This document shows, one piece after another, positions 34,832 to 45,356 of a stretch of DNA of 64,000 nucleotides. How positions within the stretch are numbered: the first letter of the stretch is position 1; every line of letters begins with the position of its first letter. The notes under the pieces are model-generated. The model was not told the DNA's origin. It was given only the letters and a program-made list of their open reading frames with translations, and searched no databases. Where the stretch lies: NCBI GenBank assembly GCA_025558095.1, contig JAIVFI010000021.1, positions 620,001 through 684,000 on the forward strand, given 5' to 3'. Made by a program: the position numbers and the translations under genes. This stretch comes from Hyaloraphidium curvatum (taxonomy: Eukaryota; Monoblepharomycota; Hyaloraphidiomycetes; Hyaloraphidiales; Hyaloraphidiaceae).

Positions 34832-35159
34832 TGGATTCTAGTCCTGGAGTCAGGACGGTCGCTGAGGACTTGCCCTACTTTGGGCCCCTCCTCGTACGCG
34901 CCACCTAGTGCACACGGCCCAGGTGACGTCGTGGCTGCGACATGAGACACTCTGTCCGCGAGGCGAGCACTGCTGTCTGCTGTTGCACGAGATCGGGTGG
35001 ACGCCACTTCGATGTCAGTAGTCCGACCTGACGCGTGTTTGAATTCTGGGGCATAGAATCGTCTCTTGGTTGCTGGACCATTCAGTGCGGGAGCAGCACC
35101 GCTTCTCGGCCCCTTGTGAGCAATTCTGTCGTCACATCTCCGACACCAGATGCTGGGTA
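34832..35159. other. Spacer containing LSM2 and TBC-gene 3' ends
   Basis: The minus-strand frame of the TBC gene stays open into this stretch but loses protein character, so the true TBC stop is probably reached by an unplaced intron here. No other gene seen. Confidence 0.35.
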
Positions 35160-36688
35160 CGCTAGGCGCCAAAGCCCGTTTCGACTCCGGCGCCTCACAG
35201 CCGACGGAATGCCCACGGTGCTTGAAGGTCTGAAAGCAAACTGAATAGGAGTAAGCGGGATTAAATCGAACCTGAAGGGCGTTGCCAACCTCCATGAACC
35301 CATGGCAATCCAAAAGAGTCTCGGGCAATCGCTTTATAGTCCGCCATGCTTCCGGCCCGTCCCTCCGCCGGGTGATGTCACGCTGGAAAAGCAGCAGCAG
35401 CGAGAGCAACACTCTGTGCACGACCGTAAAGCCTTCGTAGAACAAGCAGTCCCATATTCGCAGCGTGGTCTGTACTGGGCGTCAAATCCGACACTTAAAA
35501 CGGGGCGCTGCGCAGAGCCATCCCACCTCGACGGGCGTAGCACCCACAAAATTGGTCAGCATCCAGCCAAATGTAACGACCTTCAGGGGGCCTGGAAGCT
35601 TGTCCGTGCCAGGATCGTCCTTCGGAGGTGATTTTCGTCTCGCAGGCGCAGCGTCATCCATCCTGCACCACCACTCCCGGAAAGCCCGCAACCCGAACTG
35701 CCGGGCATCTCGGGCGATCAAGATATCCCAGAAAACGTCCTGTTCTAGCAGCGCACCCGCCAAATCCGGATTTTGGTAGAGGCCCCGGGGAAGGATGGAG
35801 CCAACGACGGCGCAGAGCAGGAAAAAGACGCGTTGCTCGACGGCGCGTACCGCTGCCGGCGGCAGGTCGGCCAGATCGCCCGCCTCAAAGTAGCCGACCA
35901 GCAACACCGTGCCAGACTCGGTTTCGGGGAAGCTCCCGACGCAGCGCGCAAACACGATGAGCATTAGGCCGGCCACGAAATTGAGCGACTGCGCGTAGCC
36001 GATGCGATACGGTGCTCGCATGTCCGTTTCCCAGACGGCGACCGGCGTAGAATACACGGCAAAAGCTCTGAGAATGCGCCGCAGCGACGAAATCCAAGCG
36101 TTTCCCGTGTGGGTACCGTTGCCCGGGGTTGAAGCATCCCCAGTCCGAAAATGGAGGTTGTCCGGGAATGTCCTGTGCAAATCTGCGGGACCCGGGGGCT
36201 TCAAATGAGACCGAAGTTTTGGCGGGCGGCGGTGTGGCTACCTTTGTCTATAGCCTCGAAGGAGGTCTGAAGGTCCCGGATTTCCTCAGAGTCCGTGCCC
36301 GCATCAACAGCCGGGGACGCCGCGATAGCGGCAAAGTGTTCGTAAGCTCCGCGGTGCTTTCGCATTAGCATCTCCGCTCCGCTGTACTTGAACCACGCCT
36401 CGATGCGGCGCTCGCCTGTCAACTTGGCACGCCGCACTACGGCGACGCGTTGCCACGCACCAAAGCCCGCAGATGCCGCGGAATGCCCTTGCGGACGAAT
36501 CTCAGCATTGTCGAAGACCTTTCCGGGAGCATGTTGCCGCTGTCGCTCATTTCCCGGTCCCACCGCGCACGTCGGCGGTCAAGCACGCGCTCGTAGTCCG
36601 CCTCCCACTGCAGCTGCTCCTCCAAGCTGTACGGGCTCCCAGGCCGCCGGAATCCGTAGTGGTCAAAGACCGGGGCTCCAGGAGCCAT
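35160..36688 (-). CDS. TBC-domain Rab GTPase-activating protein
   Basis: Start ATG 36686-36688: MAPGAPVFDHYGFRRPGSPY then SLEEQLQWEADYERVLDRRR, then RFVRKGIPRHLRALV, the opening of a TBC domain. Later exons give RILRAFAVYSTPVA, RIGYAQSLNFVAGLMLIVF, RVFFLLCAVVGSILPRGLYQ, LEQDVFWDILI and, after splicing 55 nt or so, TFGWMLTNFVGATPVE joined to TTLRIWDCLFYEGFTVVHRV with LLSLLLLFQRD. These are the classical TBC blocks. The usual dual-finger IxxDxxR and YxQ elements appear as the YAQ block; the Arg finger lies in a part with unresolved splicing between 36.1 and 36.4 kb. TBC proteins stimulate GTP hydrolysis by Rabs in vesicle traffic; the target Rab cannot be inferred. The 3' end is approximate. 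Confidence 0.85.
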
Positions 36689-36763
36689 GCCGGCCGGCGC
36701 GCTACCGTTTGGGCCGATGGACACTTGCCAGGACTGACCGTATCACTGGCATCTTCCCCACAC

Positions 36764-37891
36764 CTATAGCTCATTTGCCAAGCGCAGCATGCTCTCCAGC
36801 TCCCTCTCCGTCGGATCGCCCATCGCCTGCCACCGGATCCTCCCCTTCGAGTCCACGAGGTTCACGTACCCCAGCCGATCGTTGGTCATGCCGATCGAGT
36901 TTCGCTCGTCCTTTGTCCTCCCCAGGCAGAGCAAGTAGTTGTCGCGCAGGTGGCTTGGGACGCGCGCGCGCTGGAAGGGCAGGACCATGAGCTGGAACAG
37001 GCCCCTGAAGCGGCTGTCCTGGAAGTGGACGTAGATCATCTGCTTCGCGGGGTCGCCGGCGGCGGCTTCGAGGAACGGCTTGCTGTACTTTTCGACCTGG
37101 CCCTGAGGGGTCGGACTCGAGTTGCAGCGCGTCCGGAGGCCGTGCAGCGGCAACGCGCACCCAGCCGAACTCGTACGAAAAGAAGCCGACGAGCGAGGCC
37201 CTCGCGGCGGAAAACTTTGATGCGAGGTCGACCGTCGCCCCGTTGAGCGTCTTTCCCGTGACGCTGATCATCGGCGGCGCGATCTGCCGGGGGGAGGGGT
37301 GGGCCGTGGGTTGGGGCGTTGGGCGGGACCGCGACTTGCCTTGGCCGGGATCAGCGAGGCCTGGGCCTCGCGACGCTTCCCGCCGGTCCGAATGATCTCT
37401 GGAGAGGGAGTTCCGGGGGTCAGCGCGTGTGACGCGCCCCGGCACCGCGTCCACCGCGTCCACCTTTGGCGTCGTCCCAGTACCCCTTGCCAAAGGCCTC
37501 CTTGAGGCTGCGCGGACGGCGGGTCGGCGATGCGGGGCAGGGGACCTGCGGCCACCCACAGCTTCTCGCGGTCGTCCATGAGCCGCTGGTAGAACTTGTT
37601 GTCCTTCAGCTTGGGGTGGTGCTTGAGCTGCTCGTGGAACTCGCGCGGGAAGAAGTCGGGCGCGGGATCGGGGCCCAGCAGCGGGGAGTGCGCGAGGGGA
37701 GGGGCCTGCGCGTGTGGCGGGGCCGAGGGGGGAGCTGCGGGGGGCGAGCGGGGTGCCGAGGGTGCGGGGGCGGGTGCGGGGTGCGCGAGCGGCTTTGCGG
37801 TCGACGCGCGGCGGGCACACGCGCGGCAGGGGCGGGGCGGGGCAGCCTGCCGGACGATGCGCGGCAGCGGCGTGGGCCCGCGCAGCCCCAT
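36764..37891 (-). CDS. ATP10: Mitochondrial ATP synthase assembly factor Atp10
   Basis: Starts at ATG 37889-37891 with a presequence-like N-terminus rich in Arg and Ala and lacking acids (MGLRGPTPLPRIVRQAAPPR). A Pro/Ala linker leads to PDFFPREFHEQLKHHPKLKD and YQRLMDDREKLLKEAFGKG (restored across an intron with a GTGGGT donor). The conserved core has GKTLNGATVDLASKFSAARA with SLVGFFSYEFGWV, then YVHFQDSRFRGLFQLMVLPF, VPSHLRDNYLLCLGRTKDER, IGMTNDRLGYVNLVDSKGRI and RWQAMGDPTERELESMLRLA, ending in TAG at 36764-36766. This is the Atp10 family, needed for incorporation of Atp6 into the Fo sector in the inner membrane. Divergent from the CK2 beta gene with only 73 bp between start codons. Confidence 0.9.
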
Positions 37892-37964
37892 CGCGGGTGG
37901 GTGGGGGGCAGGGGCAGCTATACAGGGCGCGGAGTGATCACGCCCCCCCTCGTCGGTGGTCAGG
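37892..37964. promoter_or_regulatory. 73-bp divergent promoter ATP10/CK2 beta
   Basis: Only 73 bp separate the two start codons, so both promoters and 5' untranslated regions overlap or extend into the coding parts. GC-rich with a C-run. Confidence 0.4.
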
Positions 37965-38729
37965 ATGGCCGGCTCCCGGTCCTCCGACGTGGAGAGCGGT
38001 GAAAGGGCGCCCGGAGGCAGCGCACCCGGCGGGACGTCGTCGGCCGACTCGCTCGCGTCTGCCGGGTGGGTGCGCCGCTTCGTGGCGGCGCGCGGCGGCG
38101 AGCTGTTTGTCGACGTCGACGACGACTACTTCGGCGACCGCTTCAACCTCACCGGCCTGGCGCAGGACGTCGACCACTACCAGCTGGCGCTGGACCTGAT
38201 CGCGGACGGCGGCGACGGCCGCGCGCCCCCCGCCGTGCTGGCCGCCGCGCGCCACCTGTACGGCCTGATCCACGCGCGCTACATCGTCACGCACCGCGGC
38301 CTGCAGAAGATGGCGGACAAGCTGCGCAGGGAGGACTTTGGCCGCTGCCCGCGCGTGCTGTGCGCCGGCCAGCCCGTGCTGCCGGTCGGCCTGTCGGACG
38401 TGCCCGGCGAGGGCGCCGCCAAGCTGTACTGCCCGCGCTGCGAGGACGTCTACACGCCGCCCGCAAAGCGCCACGCCCGCATCGACGGCGCCTACTTCGG
38501 CACTACCTTCCCGCACCTGCTGTTCCAGGTCTTCCCCAACCTGATGCCGGCGAGGCCGGCGGACCGCTACGTGCCGCGCATCTTTGGCTTCCGCATCCAC
38601 GAGGTGGCCGTGCAGCACAGGCGCCAGGACGCGCTGCGCGACAGGGACTCGGACACCGGGAGGGACGGCGACGTCGGGAGGGCCGGAGACACTGGGAAGG
38701 AGGGCGAGGAGAAGGACGCTGGAGGGTGA
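37965..38729 (+). CDS. CKB1: Casein kinase 2 regulatory subunit beta
   Basis: A single exon of 254 codons from ATG 37965-37967. After a Ser/Gly-rich start comes the acidic loop ELFVDVDDDYFGDRFNLTGL, then YIVTHRGLQKMADKLRREDF, then the four-Cys zinc ribbon CPRVLC with LPVGLSDVPGEGAAKLYCPR and CEDVYTP, then RHARIDGAYFGTTFPHLLFQ and RYVPRIFGFRIHE. These blocks follow human CK2 beta closely. The subunit dimerises through the zinc ribbon and tethers two catalytic subunits. The tail after about residue 225 is Asp/Gly-rich and not conserved. Codon use is extremely GC-rich in third positions. Convergent with the next gene. Confidence 0.96.
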   Translation: MAGSRSSDVESGERAPGGSAPGGTSSADSLASAGWVRRFVAARGGELFVDVDDDYFGDRFNLTGLAQDVDHYQLALDLIADGGDGRAPPAVLAAARHLYGLIHARYIVTHRGLQKMADKLRREDFGRCPRVLCAGQPVLPVGLSDVPGEGAAKLYCPRCEDVYTPPAKRHARIDGAYFGTTFPHLLFQVFPNLMPARPADRYVPRIFGFRIHEVAVQHRRQDALRDRDSDTGRDGDVGRAGDTGKEGEEKDAGG

Positions 38730-38802
38730 GGGCACCTCGCCAACTGGCAGCGGCAATCGGGCGTTGCCCGGTGTCGTATTGCACGGCAGCACGATGGCAC
38801 GA

Positions 38803-39708
38803 TCACGCCACGACCCAGTTCTCCCTCGGCGCGAAACCCAGCGCCTCGCAGTCCGGCCGGTGCAGCACCCACGTGTGCGTCGGGATCCGGAACATGCAGT
38901 GGTCCCCGGCGTAGAGCAGCGCGAGCCGGTCCAGCCACGTGTCGCGCATCTCCTGCTCCTCGACCAGCAGCCCCGGGGCTGCCGTGTGCGGCTTTTCGCG
39001 GAGCTTGCCGTGGTCCACAAAGGGGCACGACCCTGGATCCTCTTCGGAGCGGCATCGGTAGGCGCCGCAGAGGAAGGGCTCGAGCGCAAGGTCCGTACGG
39101 TGCACGCCAAAGAGGTGCACCGCAGCCGAACGCGGCAGGAGCGACCACTGGGGCAAGAAACGCGTATCCGTCACCAGGCCGCGCTCTGCGGCGTCCAGGA
39201 CGGCCTCGAGCGTTGCAGCGGCTCTGTTGGGGCCCGTTCCCGCGTCCGTCGCGGCCCGGGCCAGTGCAGGGTCCCGCGGCCCCGCCATCGCCGCGTAGAA
39301 GGCGCCGAGGAAGCGGTGCAGGGGCTGCTGGACCACGGCATAGCAGGTCCAACCTGGCAGCGAGCAGATCCGCTGCGATGCACTGCCCGGTTTTCCGTCC
39401 ACCCCGTCGTCGTCCGTAAAGTTTGCGAGGGCTGCACGCCCACAAAGGTGCTGCAGCTGCCTCACAAGTCCTTCGTCCTGGTCCTTGAACAGGCGTATCA
39501 GCGCCAATCCGAGCGGTCGGCACGCAACAATGTCCGCGTCGGCGCCGGACTGGGCATCCTGGCGGGGAAGGCCAGCGACAGGATCGTCGGGGCACACAAA
39601 GTCGTGCGACGATACGCTCCTTTGCTCGGGACGTCTCCTTCCGAAGAGAAACAGCAGAAATAGACAGGCCGCGCAGATGGTGACCAGCGGGGGGATGCGG
39701 ATTCGCAT
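38803..39708 (-). CDS. Type II membrane protein resembling Golgi carbohydrate sulfotransferases
   Basis: One exon of 301 codons if started at the ATG at 39706-39708: MRIRIPPLVTICAACLFLLF with LFGRR is a short signal anchor. The same frame is open upstream into the p23 gene, but that part belongs to the p23 last exons. The lumenal part is Cys-rich and contains WTCYAVVQQPLHRFLGAFYA, comparable to the R-P-R-S-Y 3'-phosphate-binding block of sulfotransferase family 2 proteins (VR.P..Rf.SaY), later RSAAVHLFGVHRTDLALEPF and ALLYAGDHCMF. A clear PAPS 5'-phosphosulfate loop near the N-terminus was not seen, so the assignment is tentative; it could be a diverged or inactive relative. Convergent with CK2 beta (73 bp apart). 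Confidence 0.5.
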   Translation of the reverse strand: MRIRIPPLVTICAACLFLLFLFGRRRPEQRSVSSHDFVCPDDPVAGLPRQDAQSGADADIVACRPLGLALIRLFKDQDEGLVRQLQHLCGRAALANFTDDDGVDGKPGSASQRICSLPGWTCYAVVQQPLHRFLGAFYAAMAGPRDPALARAATDAGTGPNRAAATLEAVLDAAERGLVTDTRFLPQWSLLPRSAAVHLFGVHRTDLALEPFLCGAYRCRSEEDPGSCPFVDHGKLREKPHTAAPGLLVEEQEMRDTWLDRLALLYAGDHCMFRIPTHTWVLHRPDCEALGFAPRENWVVA

Positions 39709-39812
39709 TGGAGCCCAATGCTGCACGGAAGGTCGATACTCGAACGATCGCGCGCCATACAGTACGGAAGAAGAGTGGCAAAGAACGTGTAATCGAAGGA
39801 GATACACATCGA

Positions 39813-40518
39813 TCAAGGCGCCGGCTCCAGATCCGGGATGTCTACGTGAATCAAAGAACGCGAAAGTCAGCCCACAATGCGAGTCCCATCCGCTTGGTCG
39901 CCACCCACCGTCCTTGCCTTCTTCCTCGTCGTCAGAATCAAAATCGCCCTTTCGAGACACTCAGATACGATCGCGAGCACCCTGCGAGCGCCACTCACCA
40001 TTGCCCCGGCCGGCGGACCACCCCCGAGAGGCGCCGCGCCGGCCCCGCCGCCGATGTTGCTGAACTGGCTAAAGTCCATGTCGAACGGGTTCCCCTTGGC
40101 GTCCTCGTCTTCGTCGTCCTCGTCCTTCCACCGCGAAAAGTCCGTCTTGACAAAGAACGGGTTCTTGGCGCCCTTGACGAGCCTCGGCCACCACGACTGG
40201 TCCGCCTCCTTCTTTTTCAGAACAAAGTAGCACGATCTCGGGGTGATCGACTGCTTCGATTCCTGGCCGGCGAAGGTCGGCTGAACGTGCATGACGAAGG
40301 GGCGACTCGCCACCCACTGCGGGATCCACGGGCTTCGAAAACTCCAGCGTCACCTCGTACGTCTTGCCGTTCGACTCTCCCTTGAAGTGGAGCTTCTCCT
40401 CGTCCAGATCGATCTTCTGGCCGTGCACATCGCTCAGGTTGATGGTGAGGTAGACTTCCCCGGCGCGCTGGGCCCAGAGGACTTCGGGAACGAGGTTGTG
40501 CGCCTGTTCCTTTGCCAT
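39813..40518 (-). CDS. SBA1: Hsp90 co-chaperone p23/Sba1
   Basis: Four exons (40518-40318, 40262-39999, 39948-39909, 39841-39813) give 177 residues. The CS domain reads MAKEQAHNLVPEVLWAQRAG then EVYLTINLSDVHGQKIDLDE, FKGESNGKTYEVTLEF, and across the first intron KPVDPAESKQSITPRSCYFV then KKKEADQSWWPRLVKGAKNP, the W-W-P-R-L block specific to p23. A linker KTDFSRWKDEDDEDEDAKGN leads to NPFDMDFSQF and a Gly-rich stretch. The tail, restored by splicing two very small exons of 40 and 29 nt, is FDSDDEEEGKDDIPDLEPAP, matching the acidic MPDLE-type end of p23. p23 stabilises the closed, ATP-bound Hsp90 dimer. Introns are 49-67 nt. Confidence 0.95.
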
Positions 40519-40864
40519 CTGGCAGAAGACGTCGATGAGCGCGGTCCATACGTCGCAGGTGAAGCGAGGTTCGCGTCGCAGACGCGTAGCCGGCACGCAA
40601 CCGACATGTCCCATGAGTTGCGAGGTGACGAAGAGGCCCAACGCCCACCGCCATGGCCATCGCGGTCGTAGATTCGACGATGAGCTGTCGGAACCGCAAC
40701 CAACCTCGTTCTCAATGGCCGAGGAGGAGCGACGATGGACAGAGCAAAGTTGTGTTTGGCGGCGCGATGCGAAATGCGAATAGTATTCATCGTATGACTG
40801 GCCTTGCCCGACACTCGGACACATCATTCGGTCTCATTGCATTGCTCGTACCCCTCCGGATACA

Positions 40865-41755
40865 TCAGAACTTCAGCAGATGCGGCACGTCGCCGTTCTT
40901 CAAGCTGAACCGCGAGGAGAGGTACGACTTCAGCAGGGGCACGGCAGCGATCGCACGCTGGAGCTGGCCATCGATCGCCTTCTGGTCGGCGGCGCGCTTC
41001 GGGTCGAGCGACTTCTTCAAAAGCGGCGAGCGTCACGATCGGCTCGGATGCTGCAACAGCAGGGTCACGCACCTTCGGCGCATCCTTGTCAAAGAGCTCC
41101 TCCTCCGTCGCCTGCTTCTTGGCCTTCTTGTCCGCCTTGAAGTAGGCGTCGTCGATGTGTTCCGGGACCTCGACGTTCGACACGTCGATCTTGGTCGACG
41201 TTGCGATGACGTACGACTGGTTCACCCGGCGCAGAGGGACCCCGTTCGCCTTGTGAGGCCCCGTGACCAGCAAAAGGCCCGACGGCAGCTGCTTCAGGAA
41301 CACGACCCGCTTGCCGCGGAACCGTCCGGCCAGGATGATGACGACGGTGCCCGGGGTGATGCTGGAGCGGAGCTTGGTGGGCTTGGAGGTCTTGCGCGAA
41401 CGCTTGGGCCGGGCGACGTCGTCGGCAGGGTAGAACCGCGGTCCCTTGGCCTTCAGCACTTCCCGCTTGCCCCCGTTCTTGGCACCGCCGACTTCCTTCG
41501 TGACGGTGGCCGCCCCGGCGACCTCATCCTTCTTGGCCTGCGTCCGCGTCCTACTTAGGCGCTGCCTCAGGCTACCGCAGATGATAGAGCTCACCGCAAC
41601 CTCCTTCTTCTTTTTGTAGACGCCCCTCGCCCGGTAGCTCTCCGACCTCGAGAGACGCGCGACTGCGATGGCCGACTAAGTGAAACTCGCCGAAGGGGCA
41701 CTCGAGTGCGCTCACCCCCGGGCTTCAGCCAGCTATTCCTCGGCGCGTGCACCAT
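40865..41755 (-). CDS. RPL6: 60S ribosomal protein eL6
   Basis: Four exons (41755-41716, 41662-41595, 41537-41073, 41014-40865) give 240 residues. The protein starts [20 protein letters not shown] then [16 protein letters not shown], and continues [40 protein letters not shown] with [20 protein letters not shown] and [20 protein letters not shown], ending [20 protein letters not shown] with LKF. These are the eL6 KOW-like core and the conserved C-terminus; the ending is closer to the yeast SLKNGD.PH.LKF form than to the animal form. The TGA is at 40865-40867. Divergent from eIF3e. Confidence 0.96.
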
Positions 41756-42044
41756 TCTGAACCGGTACCAGGCCCCGTAATTGTGCCGAAAGACGGTTTC
41801 CGGGTGTCCAGGGGGTCGATTGGAGAGACGCGGCCAGTGGGAAGAGGTTCCGTCAGACTGCTGTCGCAAAACCGCAGCCACACCACAGCACGCGCCGCAC
41901 TGTCCGATGCCAATGGCGCCGGCGCCGCGCGAGGAGCGTCTGCAGCGAGGAAGACTGACCTTGAACGGGGTGAATGAGTTTGTTTACACGACAAACCTAA
42001 GCGCTGACCTGCTGCAACCATTCCTTTTCCCCGTGCATCACAAA
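41756..42044. promoter_or_regulatory. Divergent promoter region eL6/eIF3e
   Basis: The 289 bp between the start codons carry both promoters. Two translation-apparatus genes thus share one control region. No ribosomal-protein promoter box is claimed. Confidence 0.35.
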
Positions 42045-44010
42045 ATGCTCGCTACCGCCGACGGCACGCCGGCCGCGGCAGAGTCGCCGCCTGCGCCAAT
42101 GGACGATGTCCAGTCTTCCCCTTCACCGTTAGACGCGGCCTCCTACGACCTCACTCCCCGCATCATCCCCTTCCTCGACCGGCACATGGCCGCTCCCCTC
42201 GTGGAGTTCCTCATCAGCACCCAGGTCCGTGGGCGGAGTTCTTGGTGCCAGCTGCAAAGTCTGAACAGAGTCGGATCGCGCTGGCAGATGTACCCGGACC
42301 GGGACCTGCAGGAGGCCAAGCTGGATCTGCTGCTCGAGACAAAGATGATTGACTACACGAACGAGGTCTATCAGCAGGTCCACGGCACGGAGGACAATCT
42401 TCCAGGTGGAATATAAAAGGCGGAAACGATGCAAACGTGGCTGACCGTGCCGTGTCCCCGTTAGGCTACGAATCGAAGCGGCAGGCCGTGTTGGACCAGC
42501 TGCAGGCTCTTGGGATGGAAAGCGAGGAGATTATGGCCATCATCAAGAACGAGGATGTCGTCAAGGAGATCAAGAATGACAAGCTTGCTAACATGAAGTT
42601 CCTCGAAGACAACTACGGGGTGCGGACTCGTCGCTGGAGGTACAACAACCCCGCCAGCGACTGACACGTCTGTACGCAATCGCCAGTTCAAGCCGGAGAT
42701 GCTTGCGAAGCTCTACGAGCTTGCTCAGTTCCAGTACGCGTGCGGGGACTATGCAGGGGCGGCGGACATGCTCTATCACTACCGAATCCTGGTGCTGAGC
42801 CCGCTGTACACGGTTGGCACTCGACTGATCGTCGCTGCGCGCAGTCCACGGATTATGAGATGAACGTGAACGCCCTGTGGGGCAAGCTCGCGGCCGAGAT
42901 CCTCACCCAAAACTTGGAAGTTGCCCTCGAGGACCTCAACAAGCTGAAAGAGCTGATTGACCAAAAGGTACCGGCATTTGCGGTTGAAAGGTCCGAGCAA
43001 GTTAACACGCCGGTGTGGCCTTCGAAAGAGCTTCGTCTCGCACCTGTTCCAGCTCCAGCAACGGACGTGGCTCATCCACTGGAGCCTGTTCGTCTTCTTC
43101 AACCACCCGAAGGGACGCGATGGGATCATCGATCTTTTCTTCCAGCCAGCGTAAGGGCTCGCCGACAAATGCTCTGCTCTGGCTCATCGCTGTTGTGACA
43201 GGTACATCAACACGATTCAAACGACTTGTCCTTGGATTTTGCGATACCTTACGACTGCCGTCATAACCAACAAGAAGCGACGTAGCAGCATCAAGGATCT
43301 CGTTAAGATCATTCAAATGGTGAGCTCTTTGTGGGCTCGGTTTGCTAGACCGGTGGTCAACAGTTTTGCTGCAGGAGAGCGTCATATACCGCGATCCGAT
43401 CACTGAGTTTGTCGAGTCGCTTTACATCAACTTTGACTTTGAGAAAGCAAGGACAAAGCTGCGGGAATGCGAGGAGGCAAGACCCGCGGGTTGGAGCGAC
43501 AGGGCCGCCGTAACGCCTTCTTTAGGTCCTGTCGAGAGACTTTTTTCTGGTCGCTACCAGGGACGACTTCATCGAGAACGCGCGTCTATTCATCTTTGAG
43601 ACGTATTGCCGAATCCACGAGCGAATTGACATTAAGTGGGTGCTCCGGCGGCCGGCCGCGTCGGGGTTTCGGTGATCTCATCATCATGTCTCCTTGCAGC
43701 AAAATGTCGGAGATGTTGAACCTGCCGCGGGAATCGGGAGAGAAGTGGATCGTGAATCTGATTCGGAATGCGAGGCTTGATGCGAAGATTGACGCAAAGA
43801 CGGTACGTTGGTGGAAAATGAGCCGCGGCTGGTTACTGAACTTACGGTTGTCCTTTCACGCAGAACTCTGTCGTCATGGGATTGCAATCTCAGTCTGTCT
43901 ATCAGCAGGTGATCGAGCGGACAAAGGCAATATCTTTTCGGACCAGCGTTCTGCTGAACAATGTTCGGAGAGAGAAGCCTGGCGATGAGATTGGAGAGCC
44001 CGACGAATAG
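42045..44010 (+). CDS. EIF3E: Translation initiation factor eIF3 subunit e (INT6)
   Basis: Start ATG 42045-42047 gives an Ala/Pro-rich leader, then [20 protein letters not shown] with EFL, the hallmark N-terminus of eIF3e. Later exons give [20 protein letters not shown] with [13 protein letters not shown], then [40 protein letters not shown] with [26 protein letters not shown], then [20 protein letters not shown] with [28 protein letters not shown], and the PCI winged helix with [20 protein letters not shown] and [13 protein letters not shown], ending [20 protein letters not shown] with a TAG at 44008-44010. eIF3e is part of the PCI octamer that bridges the 40S subunit and eIF4G. At least nine short introns; exon borders only partly resolved. 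Confidence 0.95.
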
Positions 44011-45240
44011 ACATCGGAGATCTAACATTCGCGTTGTTTCCAGTAGGTCGTGCGGCGCCACGATTGGGAACGGCTTCGGTAATTGCGTGAGCAGACTTCA
44101 GTTGGGTGAAGAAGTCGGGTTCTCCACACGCCACACGCGTCGGAAGCCTCATTGGGTTTCATCTTTGTTTCTACTGCGAGCGCAGCACACCCGAGCCCCG
44201 GCGACGCGGTTGAAGGCCCACTCCGAGGTGTCCCGACTCGATATGGCGATGGTAGAGCCCCTCGATGGTTCAACGAGGGGAGCGGCCTTGACGCCGTGGT
44301 GGCAGGGGCGATTGCCCCCCTCAGGGTCGCATTCAAGGACAAGCAAAGATCTCTGTCCGCGCGAGCAGCCCTTGCGGTGTCGATGAACCCCGCTAACGTA
44401 GGAAGACCGCGTGTCCACCACCTGGGGCAAGCAACCAAAACAGTCCCAAAACCGAGCTTACCGCGCCCAGCGCGAGTTCTTCTCTTTCTTTGACGTTTTG
44501 CGAGGGTAATTGCGGGATGGGCGGGGCATCAAGGCGCAATACACGCGCTTCCGATCCCGCGTCGATGAGGGGCCTTCCAGGCCACCGGGGACCCGGGAAG
44601 CCCCGAACCGGCCGCGAAGATGTTCTGCTGGCCTCCGCTCCATCCGTGGGTTTTGACCCTTTGGGCACCCCACAGGGGCACCGCAGCACACTGCTGTTCG
44701 CAGTCCGCCACCCGCTCGCATCGTCCTTCAGCTGGACTGCCGTCGCCCCCAACGACTCCAGAAAACGGTTGGCATATCCTCTTGCCAGCTTCCGAGCTCC
44801 AGGACCTCAGAAAAGTTGCCTTGGCCGCGTTCTCGCGCGAACCGTCCGACGAAGGTGGCGCGGCGTTCCACGCAAACATCTAAATCGCAGGGGTCTCGCG
44901 TGGAGTGGCGGGCCCCGGGCACGGCTTGGCCGCCTTTCTACGCCGCGCCGCGATTTTGATTTTGGGCATCATTGCCTGCCTCCATGGTGTTGGTGGGCTT
45001 TTTGATATAGTTCGTATGAGCTCGCGGCCGGCCGCGCGGAACGGACCACCATGCCCGTTTGCGTGCTGCCGCTCGGGAAACCCATGAAGTACATCACGAG
45101 CATATTCAATCATGCTTAGCGGCACTATCTGGTGAGCTTCCCGGGGGATTCATTCATTTTTGGTGTGTTGCCGTTTGCTCGCCCCGCCTGGACATATACT
45201 ACACTACATCCATGTGGCACTATCTCTGAGGACTTCTAAC
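44011..45240. other. Region of about 1.2 kb without a confident gene
   Basis: Several overlapping open frames on both strands lack recognisable protein. One minus-strand candidate at about 44,880-44,973 starts at two tandem ATGs and encodes a basic peptide MMPKIKIAARRRKAAKPCPG, which might be a small protein or an exon. I cannot support any of them further. Confidence 0.35.
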
Positions 45241-45244
45241 GTCA

Positions 45245-45356
45245 GGGGAAGTCGGATAGCGGTCTATTCCGCCAGTTTTTCTATGAGTACGATACTGTTT
45301 CACGGGACGCAGTATTGGTCTACGAACCGCGGTAGTGGTTCGTGCAGAATGCTCAA
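45245..45356 (+). pseudogene. Decayed tRNA-like sequence related to the tRNA-Leu at 50,325
   Basis: Positions 45241-45265 repeat the 5' part of the intact tRNA-Leu gene (acceptor strand GGGGAAG, D-arm with GGA and TCC, then GCCAG of the anticodon stem), and CTCAACTA downstream matches the 3' end and flank at almost the same distance (111 versus 106 bp). The T-arm is destroyed (TGGTTCGTGCAG in place of a paired stem) and the middle differs, so it cannot fold as a complete tRNA. It is best read as a dead copy or a tRNA-derived repeat. Confidence 0.6.

Noticed and set aside
37604-38199. Long Gly/Arg/Ala frames around the ATP10/CK2 beta start region
   Set aside because: They arise from very high GC content; the frames with conserved domains are the real ones.
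38803-39960. Extension of the sulfotransferase-like protein upstream to 39,960
   Set aside because: The upstream 84 codons overlap the last two exons and intron of p23; the signal anchor beginning at 39,708 gives a better start.
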